DNA of 64,000 nucleotides from Shewanella salipaludis (GCF_012911865.1 NZ_JAAXYH010000005.1:62001-126000), one strand, 5' to 3'; positions 30,638 to 39,634 are shown, numbered from the stretch's first letter. Notes: generated from the sequence alone by a model not told the origin. Numbers and translations are program-made.

Positions 30638-31147
30638 ATGGAGCGACGGACATTTTTGCTGGCGGCCCTGACGGGCACGGCGGCCTTGGCCCTGGGCAGC
30701 TACCTCTATCTGCCTGAGTTGGAAGGCATAGACACAGATCAGGATCACAGGGTGTTGCTGAGTGTGCTCTTGCCGGTTTTTCTCGACGGCGCCTTGCCCG
30801 AGGTCGAGGGCCCCAGGTTGCAGGCGCTGAATCGCACTCAGGAGGCTATCGCCGCCTCTATGGCCGTGCTGCCCTCCCATCAGCAACAGGAGCTGCAACA
30901 CTTGTTCGGCTTGCTGGAAGCCCAGCTGGGCCTGTTGCTGCTGACCGGCAGCCTGACTCCGCTGATGTTGAGATCGCCGAGCGAGCTTATCCAGATGCTG
31001 GAACGCTGGCGTACCAGTTATGTGGATCTGCTGGTGACTGCCTATCAGGGGCTGAGGGAGCTGGTGATGGCCAGTTTCTATGCCTGTCCCGAGCATTGGG
31101 CCAGGCTGCATTATGCCAAACCCAGGCTGTTCGATGGGGCCCAATAG
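30638..31147 (+). CDS. Tat-targeted small subunit of a GMC dehydrogenase (gluconate 2-dehydrogenase subunit 3-like)
   Basis: A 169-aa protein with a short twin-arginine leader, MERRTFLLAALTGTAALALG. The rest is helical and acidic, as in small subunits that accompany periplasmic FAD dehydrogenases. The start is ATG 30638 with GGGAGGGGG just before it; an open extension to 30542 lacks family features. The GMC oxidoreductase follows 44 bp downstream and has no leader, so this protein probably carries it through the Tat system. Confidence 0.75.
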   Translation: MERRTFLLAALTGTAALALGSYLYLPELEGIDTDQDHRVLLSVLLPVFLDGALPEVEGPRLQALNRTQEAIAASMAVLPSHQQQELQHLFGLLEAQLGLLLLTGSLTPLMLRSPSELIQMLERWRTSYVDLLVTAYQGLRELVMASFYACPEHWARLHYAKPRLFDGAQ

Positions 31148-31191
31148 CATGATGACCGAGATGATTGTTTGCACCGGGAGGTGCCCGATTG

Positions 31192-32814
31192 GTGATTGAA
31201 GATCCTATTAGCGCAGGGCTTGCCGCAGGTTGGCAACACCTGGATGCGGGTACCCTGAAGCAAGACAGGCTGTTCGAAGCCGATGTGGTGATAGTGGGCT
31301 CGGGCGCCGGCGGCGGTGTGGCGGCCGAGATCCTCACCCAGGCGGGATTGCAGGTCATCTTGCTGGAAGCGGGCCCGCTCAAATCTTCCAGCGACTTCAA
31401 CATGGAGGAGCGCCGCGCCTATCCGGATCTCTATCAGCAGGCCGCGGCCATGAAGACCGCCGACAAGGGCATCAGCCTGTTTCAGGGTCGGGCCGTCGGC
31501 GGCTCGACCACGATCAACTGGACTACCTGCATCCGCACGCCGGAAGCGACCCTGGACTTTTGGGCTGGGCATAAAGGGGTCGCCGGCTTGTCGGGCGCGA
31601 GTCTCGCCCCCTGGTTCGAACGCATGGAGCGGCGACTGAATGTCCACGAATGGCAGTATGAACCCAACCGCAATAATGCCGCCCTCAAGCAGGGTTGCAT
31701 CGCCCTTGGCTGGGATTACACCCACATCAAACGCAATGTCAGTGGCTGCTGGAACACGGGTTACTGTGGCATGGGCTGCCCGGTGAACGCCAAGCAATCC
31801 ATGCTGGTGACCTGCATCCCGGCGGCGTTGCAGGCCGGGGCCCAGCTGCTGAGCGGCGTCCGGGTCGTCAAGATAGAACAGCATAAGGATAAGGTTTACG
31901 CCTTGAAGGCCGAAGCGCTCGACAGCGCCGGCAAGCCGTCTGGGGTGGCGCTCATGTTCAAGGCCAGACATTATATTCTCAGCGCCGGCGCCATCCATAC
32001 TCCGGCCTTGCTGCTGCGCTCGGGCGCCGTCGATCCCCATGAGCTTTTGGGCAAACGCACCTTCTTGCATCCGAGCCTATTGTCCGGGGCATTGTTCAAT
32101 GAGGCCATCAACGGCCACAGCGGTGCGCCTCAGTCCATCTATTCGGATCAGTTTGTCTGGCAGCATGGCGCGGCGGGGGAGCTGGGCTATAAGCTGGAGG
32201 TGCCACCCATTCATCCCGTGCTCATCGCCTCCAAGACCTTGGGCTATGGCAGCAGTCATGCTGAGCTGATGGCGCAATTCAATCAATTACAGGTGACTAT
32301 CGCCCTGGTGCGCGACGGTTTTCATGAGCAGAGTCGGGGTGGACAGGTGCGCCTGACCCGCAGCGGCTATGAGCTGGATTACCCCCTGGATGATGGCTTC
32401 TGGCGCGCGGCGCGGCGGGCATTTGCCAGCATGGCCGAGTTGCAGTTTGCCGCCGGTGCCCGCAAGGTGTTGCCTATCAGCGAAGGCATGGGCTATCTGA
32501 ACTCCTGGGCCGAGGCGAAGCAGGCGATCGCCACTATGACATTGGCACCGCTGAAGACCCCGGTGGCATCGGCCCATGTGATGGGGGGCTGCGCCTTCGG
32601 CGAAGATAAGACACAGGCCATGGTCGACAGCTGGGGCCAGTCGCATTATCTGGAGAACCTGTCCGTGATGGATGGCTCCATTTTTCCCACCAGCCTGGGG
32701 GCCAACCCGCAACTGTCCATCTATGCCATAGTGGCCCGTAATGCCAGTGCCCTGGCCAAACGCCTAAGGCCAGAGCCGGCTAAAGCTGTGCCGGCCGACG
32801 TGCGCGGCCATTGA
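31192..32814 (+). CDS. GMC-family FAD oxidoreductase
   Basis: A 540-aa choline/glucose-dehydrogenase-type flavoenzyme. The FAD-binding motif VVIVGSGAGGGVAAE lies near residue 30, the second GMC signature segment around GRAVGGSTTINW, and the C-terminal catalytic region SLGANPQLSIYAIVARNA. A Cys-rich stretch (GCWNTGYCGMGCPVNAK) is typical of this subgroup. I start at GTG 31192, 10 bp after GGGAGG; TTG 31189 is an alternative. It oxidises an alcohol or sugar that cannot be named. No cytochrome c subunit is adjacent, so the electron acceptor is unclear. Confidence 0.85.
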   Translation: MIEDPISAGLAAGWQHLDAGTLKQDRLFEADVVIVGSGAGGGVAAEILTQAGLQVILLEAGPLKSSSDFNMEERRAYPDLYQQAAAMKTADKGISLFQGRAVGGSTTINWTTCIRTPEATLDFWAGHKGVAGLSGASLAPWFERMERRLNVHEWQYEPNRNNAALKQGCIALGWDYTHIKRNVSGCWNTGYCGMGCPVNAKQSMLVTCIPAALQAGAQLLSGVRVVKIEQHKDKVYALKAEALDSAGKPSGVALMFKARHYILSAGAIHTPALLLRSGAVDPHELLGKRTFLHPSLLSGALFNEAINGHSGAPQSIYSDQFVWQHGAAGELGYKLEVPPIHPVLIASKTLGYGSSHAELMAQFNQLQVTIALVRDGFHEQSRGGQVRLTRSGYELDYPLDDGFWRAARRAFASMAELQFAAGARKVLPISEGMGYLNSWAEAKQAIATMTLAPLKTPVASAHVMGGCAFGEDKTQAMVDSWGQSHYLENLSVMDGSIFPTSLGANPQLSIYAIVARNASALAKRLRPEPAKAVPADVRGH

Positions 32815-32845
32815 TGCGGCTATAAGTGCGGGTAGGCTGGTGCGG

Positions 32846-33292
32846 CTAGGCGGTCTCAGGACTCAGCTCTGGATATGTGCCGGCATCCAGCCCGAACAGG
32901 CCCAGGTAGGAGGATAGATTGGTCTGCGTGCCTTCGGGTGTCAGCTGATTGAGCTTATGGAGGATCAGGCGCTGTGATTTGCGTTCCAGCATCAGCTCGA
33001 GCGCCAGCATCTGTTGATATTCGGCCTCGAGCAAGTGTGACTTGGCCAGCCGGCGTAATTGCCTATAGGGTAACAACAGGCTCTGTTCCCAGTGGGCTAT
33101 CTGTTGCTGCAGCGTCTGCCATTGGGCCGGTGCGAGCCAAACACCGCACAGATCCAGCTGCCTGGCCAGGAGCAGCAAGTTGACATTAACCCCGTGGCTG
33201 TCCTGCAGTGTGAGGCATAGGGCGCCATGCCGGGCATAAGCCTGTTCGCATTCTTGCCATAAGGCAGGATCATACTGCGTCTTTTTTCCCAA
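32846..33292 (-). CDS. TIGR02444 / DUF2390 family protein
   Basis: A 148-aa cytoplasmic protein with the family pattern: an acidic start (YDPALWQECEQAYARHG), then CLTLQDSHGVNVNLLLLA and LPYRQLRRLAKSHLLEAEYQQML. Function is unknown; homologues occur next to yheS in several gammaproteobacteria. It lies 77 bp downstream of yheS on the same strand, probably in one transcript. Confidence 0.85.
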   Translation of the reverse strand: MGKKTQYDPALWQECEQAYARHGALCLTLQDSHGVNVNLLLLARQLDLCGVWLAPAQWQTLQQQIAHWEQSLLLPYRQLRRLAKSHLLEAEYQQMLALELMLERKSQRLILHKLNQLTPEGTQTNLSSYLGLFGLDAGTYPELSPETA

Positions 33293-33369
33293 AATCCATT
33301 TCCCTTCGCTTGGCCTAAATATCCATTAATACCATGATAGAGAAGTTGGCTTCGGAGATAAACCTTTAA

Positions 33370-35274
33370 TCAGGCGAAGGTTTCCTGTTCTATTACCTCT
33401 ATGCTTTCCTGCAGTTCCAGCCAGGCCATTTCACTCTCTTCCAGGGCTTGGGTCAGCTGGGTGCGCTCATTCAGTACCTGGGTCATGCGTGCCTTATTCT
33501 CGGCGTCATACAGGCTGGTATCCGCCAGCATATGTTCCAGCTCCGCGAGCCGGGCGCCGATCTTCTGCTGCTCGGTTTCCAGCTTGGCCTGCTGCTTCTT
33601 CAGCGGCGAGACCTTCTGTCTCAGCTCGGCCTCGAGGCGTTTCTGCTGCTTCTTGTCCTGGGCCGGTTTGGCCTCCAGGGGATCGCCGGTTTGACCCGCG
33701 GCCTTGGCGGCATCGAGCAGCCACTGGTGGTAATCATCCAGATCGCCGTCGAAACTCGCGACAGTGCCATTGTCGACCAGGTAGTAGTCGCTGCAGCTCA
33801 GTCGCAACAGATGCCTGTCATGGGACACTATCACCATGGCGCCTTCGAAGGTTTGCAATGCCATGGTCAGGGCATGGCGCATCTCGAGATCCAAATGGTT
33901 GGTCGGTTCATCGAGCAACAGGAGGTTGGGGCGTTGCCACACCAACAAGGCCAGCACCAACCGCGCCTTCTCACCGCCGGAAAAGGGTCTGACCGCAGAC
34001 AGGGCCATGTCGCCGTTGAAGCCGAAGCCCCCCAGGAAGTTGCGCAGCTCTTGCTCTCTGGCATTGGGGGCCAGGCGCATCAGATGCTGCAGCGGGGTAT
34101 CGTCCAGACGTAAAAATTCTATCTGGTGCTGGGCGAAATAACCTATGTTCAGCCCTGGATTGGGTTGATACAGGCCCGTCATGGGGGCCAGCTGGCCGGA
34201 GAGCAGTTTGATCAGGGTAGATTTACCTGCGCCGTTGCGCCCCAGCAGGCCGATGCGCGCGCCGGGAACCAGGTTCAAATGCACGCTCTTGAGTATCGGC
34301 TTGTCGGTGTAGCCGACCGACACTTGCTCCATGGTCACCAGGGGATTGGGCAGGGCATCGGGTTCACGGAATTCCATGTAGAAGGGGCTGTCGGCCTGGG
34401 ATGGCAGCAGTTCAGTCATACGTTCCAGCGCCTTCAGCCGGCTCTGGGCCTGTTTGGCCTTGCTGGCCTTGTAGCGGAAACGGTCGACGAAGGACTGCAT
34501 GTGTGCCCTTTCTTTTTGCTGGCGTTCGAAGGCCACTTGTTGCTGGGCCATGCGTTCGGCACGTATGCGTTCGAAGGCGCTGTAGTTGCCCTTGTAGAAG
34601 TTCAGCCTGTAGTTTTCCACATGGACTATTTCATCGACTATGGCATCGATGAAGTCCCTGTCATGGCTGATGAGGATCAGTGTGCCCTGATAGGACTTGA
34701 TCCAACCTTCGAGCCAATACATGGTATCCAAGTCCAAGTGGTTGGTAGGTTCATCGAGCAGCAGCAGATCTGAGCGGCATAGCAGTGCCTGGGCCAAATT
34801 GAGGCGCATGCGCCAGCCGCCGGAGAAGCTCTTGACCTGGTTACTCTGCTCGACTTCGCTGAAACCCAGCCCTGCCAGCAGAGACGCGGCGCGGGCGCGA
34901 ATGGCATAACCTCCTATGGCGTCCAGCTTGCCATGCAGGGTGGCTATGGCATGACCATCGTTGCGCTCCTGGGCGGCATGAAGTTGGGTTTCCAGCTCAC
35001 GAAACTCCCTGTCACCATCGAGCACATACTCCAGCGCCGACACCTCCAGCGCCGGGGTTTCCTGGGCCACAGTGGCTATCTGCCAACCCGCCGGCAGGTT
35101 GAACTCGCCCTTATCCAGGCTCAGCTGTCCCAAGATCAGCGCCAGCAAGGAAGACTTGCCCGTGCCGTTGGCGCCCACTAAGCCCACCTTGTGGCCGGGA
35201 TAGATGGTGAGCGAGGCCTCGTCGAGCAGTGTCTTGGTGCCGCGGATTAACTGTGCTTGGTTGATGCTGATCAT
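33370..35274 (-). CDS. yheS: ABC-F ATPase YheS
   Basis: A soluble ABC-F protein with two nucleotide-binding domains, no membrane domain: Walker A GANGTGKSS and GRNGAGKST, signatures FSGGWRMRL and FSGGEKARL, and Walker B LLLDEPTNHLDL in both. The inter-domain linker is the charged arm (ERMAQQQVAFERQQKERAHM) that contacts the ribosome in this family. A C-terminal coiled coil follows (KKQQAKLETEQQKIGARL). ABC-F proteins act on stalled ribosomes. 634 aa, as in E. coli (637). It is divergent from yheV, with kefB and kefG missing between them. Confidence 0.95.
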   Translation of the reverse strand: MISINQAQLIRGTKTLLDEASLTIYPGHKVGLVGANGTGKSSLLALILGQLSLDKGEFNLPAGWQIATVAQETPALEVSALEYVLDGDREFRELETQLHAAQERNDGHAIATLHGKLDAIGGYAIRARAASLLAGLGFSEVEQSNQVKSFSGGWRMRLNLAQALLCRSDLLLLDEPTNHLDLDTMYWLEGWIKSYQGTLILISHDRDFIDAIVDEIVHVENYRLNFYKGNYSAFERIRAERMAQQQVAFERQQKERAHMQSFVDRFRYKASKAKQAQSRLKALERMTELLPSQADSPFYMEFREPDALPNPLVTMEQVSVGYTDKPILKSVHLNLVPGARIGLLGRNGAGKSTLIKLLSGQLAPMTGLYQPNPGLNIGYFAQHQIEFLRLDDTPLQHLMRLAPNAREQELRNFLGGFGFNGDMALSAVRPFSGGEKARLVLALLVWQRPNLLLLDEPTNHLDLEMRHALTMALQTFEGAMVIVSHDRHLLRLSCSDYYLVDNGTVASFDGDLDDYHQWLLDAAKAAGQTGDPLEAKPAQDKKQQKRLEAELRQKVSPLKKQQAKLETEQQKIGARLAELEHMLADTSLYDAENKARMTQVLNERTQLTQALEESEMAWLELQESIEVIEQETFA

Positions 35275-35484
35275 TGACTACAACTTGGTTAGAACGTGAA
35301 ATCGTCGGGCACAGATGATAGCCCACATGGGTGGGGCTGTGCTACCCAAGCCAAGCAAAACTTGGTCCCAGGCGCGGCAAACGCCATTCGCGGCTCCTAT
35401 GCTGTGGTCCGGGCCGATTTGTGGCAAAATAGGCTGATTCAGGCCCTGATCCCCGGGGCTGCCAGTCTGGACGATAGAACCAAG

Positions 35485-35688
35485 ATGACAGTGACCAAGA
35501 TTAAGAAACGTTTCGTTGCCGGTGCCAAGTGCCCCACCTGTGGTGCCAAGGACAGCATCTTGCTTTTCAAAGAAAACGGTGTCGAGACCATAGAGTGTGT
35601 CGAGTGTGATTACCGTGAGCAGCAGACGGACGAGAAGCTGGCGGCCAAATCCACAGGCGCAGTGATAGGCGTATTCAAGCCGGATTGA
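35485..35688 (+). CDS. yheV: YheV family metal-binding protein
   Basis: A 67-aa protein with a zinc-ribbon-like pair CPTCG ... CVECD, matching YheV (66 aa in E. coli). The start ATG 35485 follows CCAAG; an in-frame extension to 35296 has no similarity. Role unknown, although in E. coli the gene sits with yheS and the Kef potassium-efflux system. A terminator follows at once. Confidence 0.9.
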   Translation: MTVTKIKKRFVAGAKCPTCGAKDSILLFKENGVETIECVECDYREQQTDEKLAAKSTGAVIGVFKPD

Positions 35689-35695
35689 GCGCCCC

Positions 35696-35719
35696 GGGCT
35701 TTCCCAAGCCCTGTTTTTT
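35696..35719 (+). terminator. Rho-independent terminator after yheV
   Basis: Stem GGGCTT / AAGCCC with loop TCCC, then TG and six T. The sequence from here to 35975 shows no gene; a 10-bp direct repeat GCCTGACAAC occurs twice in tandem at about 35820-35840. Confidence 0.85.
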
Positions 35720-35975
35720 GCCTCCGAGGCACTGATGCCAAATGGTTTTTTAGCAAGCCGTCGACTAGCCACTATACTCTATCTTCGAGGGCCGAAATTG
35801 TTATTTGTCCGCTGTAGCAAGCCTGACAACGCCTGACAACTGAGGAAAGGCGTGTTTTCTCCCTGTGGCGGCATCATTCGGTTCTCTGTTTTCTGTGAGT
35901 TTTCTGCGTTTCTAAGCGTCCAGAATGCCTTGGGCCGCGTTAAAGCCCGGGCCAATCCAGTCAAGGGTAGATAGC

Positions 35976-36521
35976 ATGAAAAAAATAGCGGCATTGTGTT
36001 TGGCTTGTCTTTGGCCCCTTTCGTCCCTTTCGGTCGCCAAGGCTGAGCCCTTGGCGAGTGTGTATGCCGTCTGGGGCGATGGGAATACAGAAGGCGTCAA
36101 GCTGGCTTACGAGGCGGACACTCGGCTGTTGAATGCCTGGTTGCCCGCATGGCTGGCAGAGGGAGAGTTGTCCCTTGAAACCAGTGTGGGCTACTGGGGC
36201 TATGACGGTAAGAAGGGGCATGAGACCAATTGGCTGCTGACAGGCTCGCCGGTATTGAGGTACCCCTTGGGCTCGCTGGCCGATCAGGATGTTTTCATTG
36301 AGGTAGGCGTTGGCCTGGCATTGCTGCAGGAGACCCGCTTCGCCAACCGCAATCTGGATACGCATTACCAATTCGAGAGTCGTCTCGGATTGGAGACTCG
36401 CCTGGGAGAAGCAGACAGACATAGATTAGGCTTGAACTACTTGCATTATTCCAACGCAGGTCTGAGTTCACCCAATCCAGGGATGGACTTCATCAGCCTG
36501 TCATACAGATATAGCTGGTAA
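35976..36521 (+). CDS. pagL: PagL-like lipid A 3-O-deacylase (acyloxyacyl hydrolase)
   Basis: An outer-membrane beta-barrel enzyme that removes the 3-O acyl chain of lipid A. The 181-aa precursor has a signal peptide (MKKIAALCLACLWPLSSLSVAKA) and alternating barrel strands; the C-terminus ends in aromatic YRYSW, as for barrel proteins. The active-site motif NYLHYSNAGLSSPNPG has the His-x-Ser pair of PagL. The ATG at 35976 (RBS AAGGG) is preferred, since the leader begins there. It converges with the K+ channel gene with only 6 bp between stops. Confidence 0.85.
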   Translation: MKKIAALCLACLWPLSSLSVAKAEPLASVYAVWGDGNTEGVKLAYEADTRLLNAWLPAWLAEGELSLETSVGYWGYDGKKGHETNWLLTGSPVLRYPLGSLADQDVFIEVGVGLALLQETRFANRNLDTHYQFESRLGLETRLGEADRHRLGLNYLHYSNAGLSSPNPGMDFISLSYRYSW

Positions 36522-36527
36522 TACACC

Positions 36528-37373
36528 CTAGTGTTCTTGCTTGGTGATGGCATGTTTCAACTCGGCGATTTCGGCCATCATGCTCGCCTGATTTTGCTCC
36601 ATTCTGAGCAGTGCCCTCGCCAGCTCCGACTTGAGTTCATCCGCGTGAACATCCAGGCGCTCGCTCTCTTCAGGCGCGACAAAGACCGAGGCCATATAAC
36701 CTGATATTACCCCGAAGAAGCTCACCCCGCTGATGATCACCAGGCCGCCAAGCACATGACCCGCGGTGCTGACCGGGTAGTAATCGCCATAGCCGACGGT
36801 GGAGATGGTCACCAGCGACCACCAGATGGCCTGTTCCGCCGTTTGGATATTGGCGCCCTCGGTACCGCTTTCGACAATCAGTATTATGATGGAGGAGAAG
36901 GCCAGTATGGTCACCATGGCCACCAGTAGGCTTGCCAGGGTAGTCTGCTGGCGTTGCTTGATGAGCGGCACCAACAGGGAGCGACTCATGCGTATGAGGC
37001 GAACCACCCGCAAGATTTGAAATATTCTGGCAAACCTGAAGGCTTCGATGGCCGGAATGCTGGCAATCAAATCTATCCAATGCAACTTGAAGTAGTAGGA
37101 CTTGCTGTGTGCCTGGAATAAACCTACGGAAAAATTGGTAAGAAAAATCAGGCATATACCTGTATCTATGAAGAAGAGCAGCCTGCTGGTCTCTGTGTCC
37201 AGCGGCGCGAACGTCATGACCAGCACCACTATCACAGACATGAGGGAGAGCAGCATCATGGCCAGTTCGAAGGGTTTTGGGCCGCTCAGGGTCCGCAGAG
37301 ACCAGCGAGTTTTTTCCGTCATGCTTGGCAAAATCCTGTTATTGGGTCCGTGGCGATGGGTGGGGTCGCTCAT
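36528..37373 (-). CDS. Voltage-gated-type potassium channel
   Basis: A 281-aa inner-membrane protein. Six membrane segments: S1-S3 (about 35-115), an Arg-rich S4-like helix (RFARIFQILRVVRLIRMSR), S5, the pore loop with selectivity filter TVGYGD, and S6. A short cytoplasmic tail (about 245-281) is a predicted coiled coil. It is the last gene of the minus-strand PspA/polyamine module, where channel genes are recurrent partners. The start could also be ATG 37322 (MTEKTRW), 17 residues later. Likely gating signal unknown; polyamines block many K+ channels in general, which suits the context but is inference. Confidence 0.88.
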   Translation of the reverse strand: MSDPTHRHGPNNRILPSMTEKTRWSLRTLSGPKPFELAMMLLSLMSVIVVLVMTFAPLDTETSRLLFFIDTGICLIFLTNFSVGLFQAHSKSYYFKLHWIDLIASIPAIEAFRFARIFQILRVVRLIRMSRSLLVPLIKQRQQTTLASLLVAMVTILAFSSIIILIVESGTEGANIQTAEQAIWWSLVTISTVGYGDYYPVSTAGHVLGGLVIISGVSFFGVISGYMASVFVAPEESERLDVHADELKSELARALLRMEQNQASMMAEIAELKHAITKQEH

Positions 37374-37465
37374 CCCAACAGGGTAAAAGACTTGCGCTTG
37401 AGTGTAAATGCCTGGCGTCGACAGTGCCCGGCTCGGACGTCAGGCACTGAGGTTTGGCTTGAGGC

Positions 37466-37789
37466 TCAGTTCTTGTCGACGAAATGCACCAGGTCGTCCA
37501 ACACACGTTTCTTGATTTCCAGTTGGGCATCGGCGGCCAGGCCATATTTTTCTGCCAGCAGCAGATAATCTTCGGCGCTGAGGGACACAGTCAGCCTGGG
37601 ACGTTTGGGGCGTTTGGCGACCGAGAGTCCGAGTATGGTGCGGATCTGATCCGAGGGGCTGACTCCTGCGTCGAGTGCGGCCTTGCGGATCGAGTATTGA
37701 AACTTCTCATCCAGGTCGAAGGCGACCTGAGTCGCCTTGGCCGCTTGTTGATTCTTCAGCCATTTTTCCGGTAATGGATGTTTACTCAT
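37466..37789 (-). CDS. Small protein, probable tandem ribbon-helix-helix DNA binder
   Basis: A 107-aa basic protein that I do not recognise by name. Residues 19-56 (starting ATQVAFDLDEKF, then SIRKAALDAGVSPSDQIRTI) and 63-104 (RPRLTVSLSAEDYLLLAEKY, then EIKKRVLDDL) each follow the ribbon-helix-helix pattern: a short strand with alternating polar residues, an amphipathic helix, a turn and a second helix. Two such halves in one chain would form an RHH fold by themselves. RBS GGAGAAG. It lies inside the PspA module, so I propose it as regulator of the GACATAWTATGTC sites. This is pattern reading, not homology; it could also be an unrelated structural protein. Confidence 0.6.
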   Translation of the reverse strand: MSKHPLPEKWLKNQQAAKATQVAFDLDEKFQYSIRKAALDAGVSPSDQIRTILGLSVAKRPKRPRLTVSLSAEDYLLLAEKYGLAADAQLEIKKRVLDDLVHFVDKN

Positions 37790-37837
37790 GCCGCAATCTT
37801 CTCCAGGCAGTACTGATTCGGGCTCCGGCTCCCAGGC

Positions 37838-38491
37838 TTAAGCTGCGGGCCAATATTCACGTATGTCACTCAAGGGACGATACAGGGTCAGCATCACATC
37901 CGTGTCGCCGCCCTGATAGACTTCCACCTCTATGGCGCGGGTTTCCTGCTCATCGAGCAGTTCGTAGGCCTCGAAGGGCTCACCTGTGGCGCCATCGGCA
38001 TCCTGAGGCGGCTTCTGGCCGCGATAGTCCTGGCGGTGAAAATAGCCGAATTCGGCGAAACTCGTCTGGTGGTATTGCTTGCCCAGCCATGAATCGAAAC
38101 GCGCCGCGGCCTCGCCGCTCAGTTCCTTGGTGGTAAGCTCGGCCCTGCCAGGTTCCTCGAACAGCTCGCTGAAGGCATCGAGATCGAACAGTTGCTCGAC
38201 CGTGCTGCGGTTGATCTTGATGGAAAAGGCCAACCTGGGCTCATCATCCTGTTCCAGCGACAGATAGATGCTGTCTCCACTGTGACCCTTGAGCAGCCAC
38301 TCGGTTTCTTGCATTGTTTCATACTCATAGGTATGCACAGCCTCGACCCTCAGCTGTTGCCCGCGCAATTGCCCGGGCAAGGCGAAGCTGTCATCGAGGG
38401 CGATCATGTCGCCTTCGAGCAGCTCCGAGGGATGGGCGAGCCGACGCTTGGGGGCTTCCTGTTTGCCAAACAGGCCACGGAAAAATCCCAT
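37838..38491 (-). CDS. YjfK-like DUF2491 family protein
   Basis: A 217-aa acidic soluble protein matching YjfK of the E. coli yjfIJKL operon (FFRGLFGKQ at the start; LSLEQDDEPRLAF, YELLDEQETRAIEVEVYQG, TLYRPLSDIREY near the end). No catalytic motif is visible. RBS TAAGGAG. It is 15 bp downstream of the PspA gene. The function of the family is not established; its constant company with PspA and DUF2170 proteins suggests a role in a membrane-stress complex. Confidence 0.8.
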   Translation of the reverse strand: MGFFRGLFGKQEAPKRRLAHPSELLEGDMIALDDSFALPGQLRGQQLRVEAVHTYEYETMQETEWLLKGHSGDSIYLSLEQDDEPRLAFSIKINRSTVEQLFDLDAFSELFEEPGRAELTTKELSGEAAARFDSWLGKQYHQTSFAEFGYFHRQDYRGQKPPQDADGATGEPFEAYELLDEQETRAIEVEVYQGGDTDVMLTLYRPLSDIREYWPAA

Positions 38492-38506
38492 GTGTTACTC
38501 CTTAGA

Positions 38507-39196
38507 TTAGCCCTTGCGTGCCTTGATGCGATCCAGCACGGCATTGGCATTGGATTTTTGCTCGCCTATGCCGGCCTCGGCCAATTTCGACTGCAGCGAC
38601 TTATCGCTGTTTTCTTCGGCCAAGGTTTCCGCCGCCTTGAGACGATCGTCAAACTGCTGCTGGCGGGCCTTGATGCGCTCCAGTGAATCTTTGGCGTTCA
38701 GCAGCTTGGAGTTGCTCGAGGCGAAAGAATCTGTGATGGTCGCGGTGGCTTTCTGCACGCTCTCAGTGGTCTTCACCATAGACAGCTGGCGCTGGTAATC
38801 GCTCAGCTGACGTTCTGTCTTCTTGACCAGATCTTTCAGCCGCGCCGCATGGGCGGAGAAGCTGTCGTTGGCGCTCTGCTGCTCGGCCAGTTCCTGATCC
38901 AGTTGGGCTATCTTCTCGGCCACTTCGATCGCCAGGGCTTCGTTGCCTTTGTCCAATGCCTGAGTGGCATAGCCTTCATGCTCGGCTATGCTGCGTTTCA
39001 GGCGTTCGATCTCACGACTGGCTTGCATTTCCTTGGCCATCACATCCGTCAGTTCCCGCTTGGCCTTGGTCAGGTGTTTCTCGGCATCGCGGATTTCCTG
39101 TTCGAAGATGCGGGTGGAGTTGGCGTCAACTATGCTTTGGCCAACTTCGGTGGCACCGCCGCGAAACGCTGTCAGAATTTTATTGAGTATGCCCAT
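38507..39196 (-). CDS. PspA/IM30 (ESCRT-III-like) family protein, YjfJ-type
   Basis: A 229-aa, almost wholly helical coiled-coil protein (GILNKILTAFRGGATEVGQS, then long heptads such as LTKAKRELTDVMAKEMQAS). PspA-family proteins polymerise on stressed inner membranes and limit proton leakage. The N-terminal amphipathic helix typical of the family is recognisable. It is not next to pspB/pspC/pspF, so it is the YjfJ branch rather than canonical PspA. RBS GGAGCC. It is 11 bp downstream of the DUF2170 gene and under the operator-overlapped promoter at 39656-39683. Confidence 0.88.
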   Translation of the reverse strand: MGILNKILTAFRGGATEVGQSIVDANSTRIFEQEIRDAEKHLTKAKRELTDVMAKEMQASREIERLKRSIAEHEGYATQALDKGNEALAIEVAEKIAQLDQELAEQQSANDSFSAHAARLKDLVKKTERQLSDYQRQLSMVKTTESVQKATATITDSFASSNSKLLNAKDSLERIKARQQQFDDRLKAAETLAEENSDKSLQSKLAEAGIGEQKSNANAVLDRIKARKG

Positions 39197-39207
39197 GATG
39201 TGGCTCC

Positions 39208-39621
39208 TTAGTTAAGATAGTCGACCATTTCGTCTATGACTTCGAGGCAGTTATCGGATAACACAGATAACTCCTGTTCTATTTCCTGCATGCTGGAGTG
39301 CAGCGACAGTGCGCCGTAAACCACGTATTTATCATCAATTTTTGCAAAGGCTGACAGTGGCATAGGAATGTTGAGTTCCAACATGGCCTCGAACATCTCG
39401 GCCCTGCGCTCCTGGTTTACCTCGGCTTCGCCCCACAGATAACTGATGCAGAGGATCTGGTTATCCGTGACTGAAACAAACACAGGGATCTCTTCCCGTC
39501 CAACCACATTGACCTGTAAGACTTCCACTTCACCATCAATGGGATAACAATCGAATCTCAAACCTGTCTGGCTGTTGTCACCCAGGGCGTTGAGGTGATT
39601 GGCAATCGTATGGATATTCAT
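39208..39621 (-). CDS. YjfI-like DUF2170 family protein
   Basis: A 137-aa acidic protein (NIHTIANHLNALGDNSQTG, VNVVGREEIPVFVSVTDNQI, CLEVIDEMVDYL) matching YjfI/DUF2170, the usual first gene before the yjfJ-type PspA. Function unknown. RBS GAGGAC. Its promoter is the clearest in the module: TTGACA-16-TATCTT with a GACATA-WTATGTC palindrome on the -35 and another just downstream of the predicted start site, so expression is probably repressed by an operator-bound protein. Confidence 0.82.
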   Translation of the reverse strand: MNIHTIANHLNALGDNSQTGLRFDCYPIDGEVEVLQVNVVGREEIPVFVSVTDNQILCISYLWGEAEVNQERRAEMFEAMLELNIPMPLSAFAKIDDKYVVYGALSLHSSMQEIEQELSVLSDNCLEVIDEMVDYLN

Positions 39622-39634
39622 ATTTGTCCTCTAT

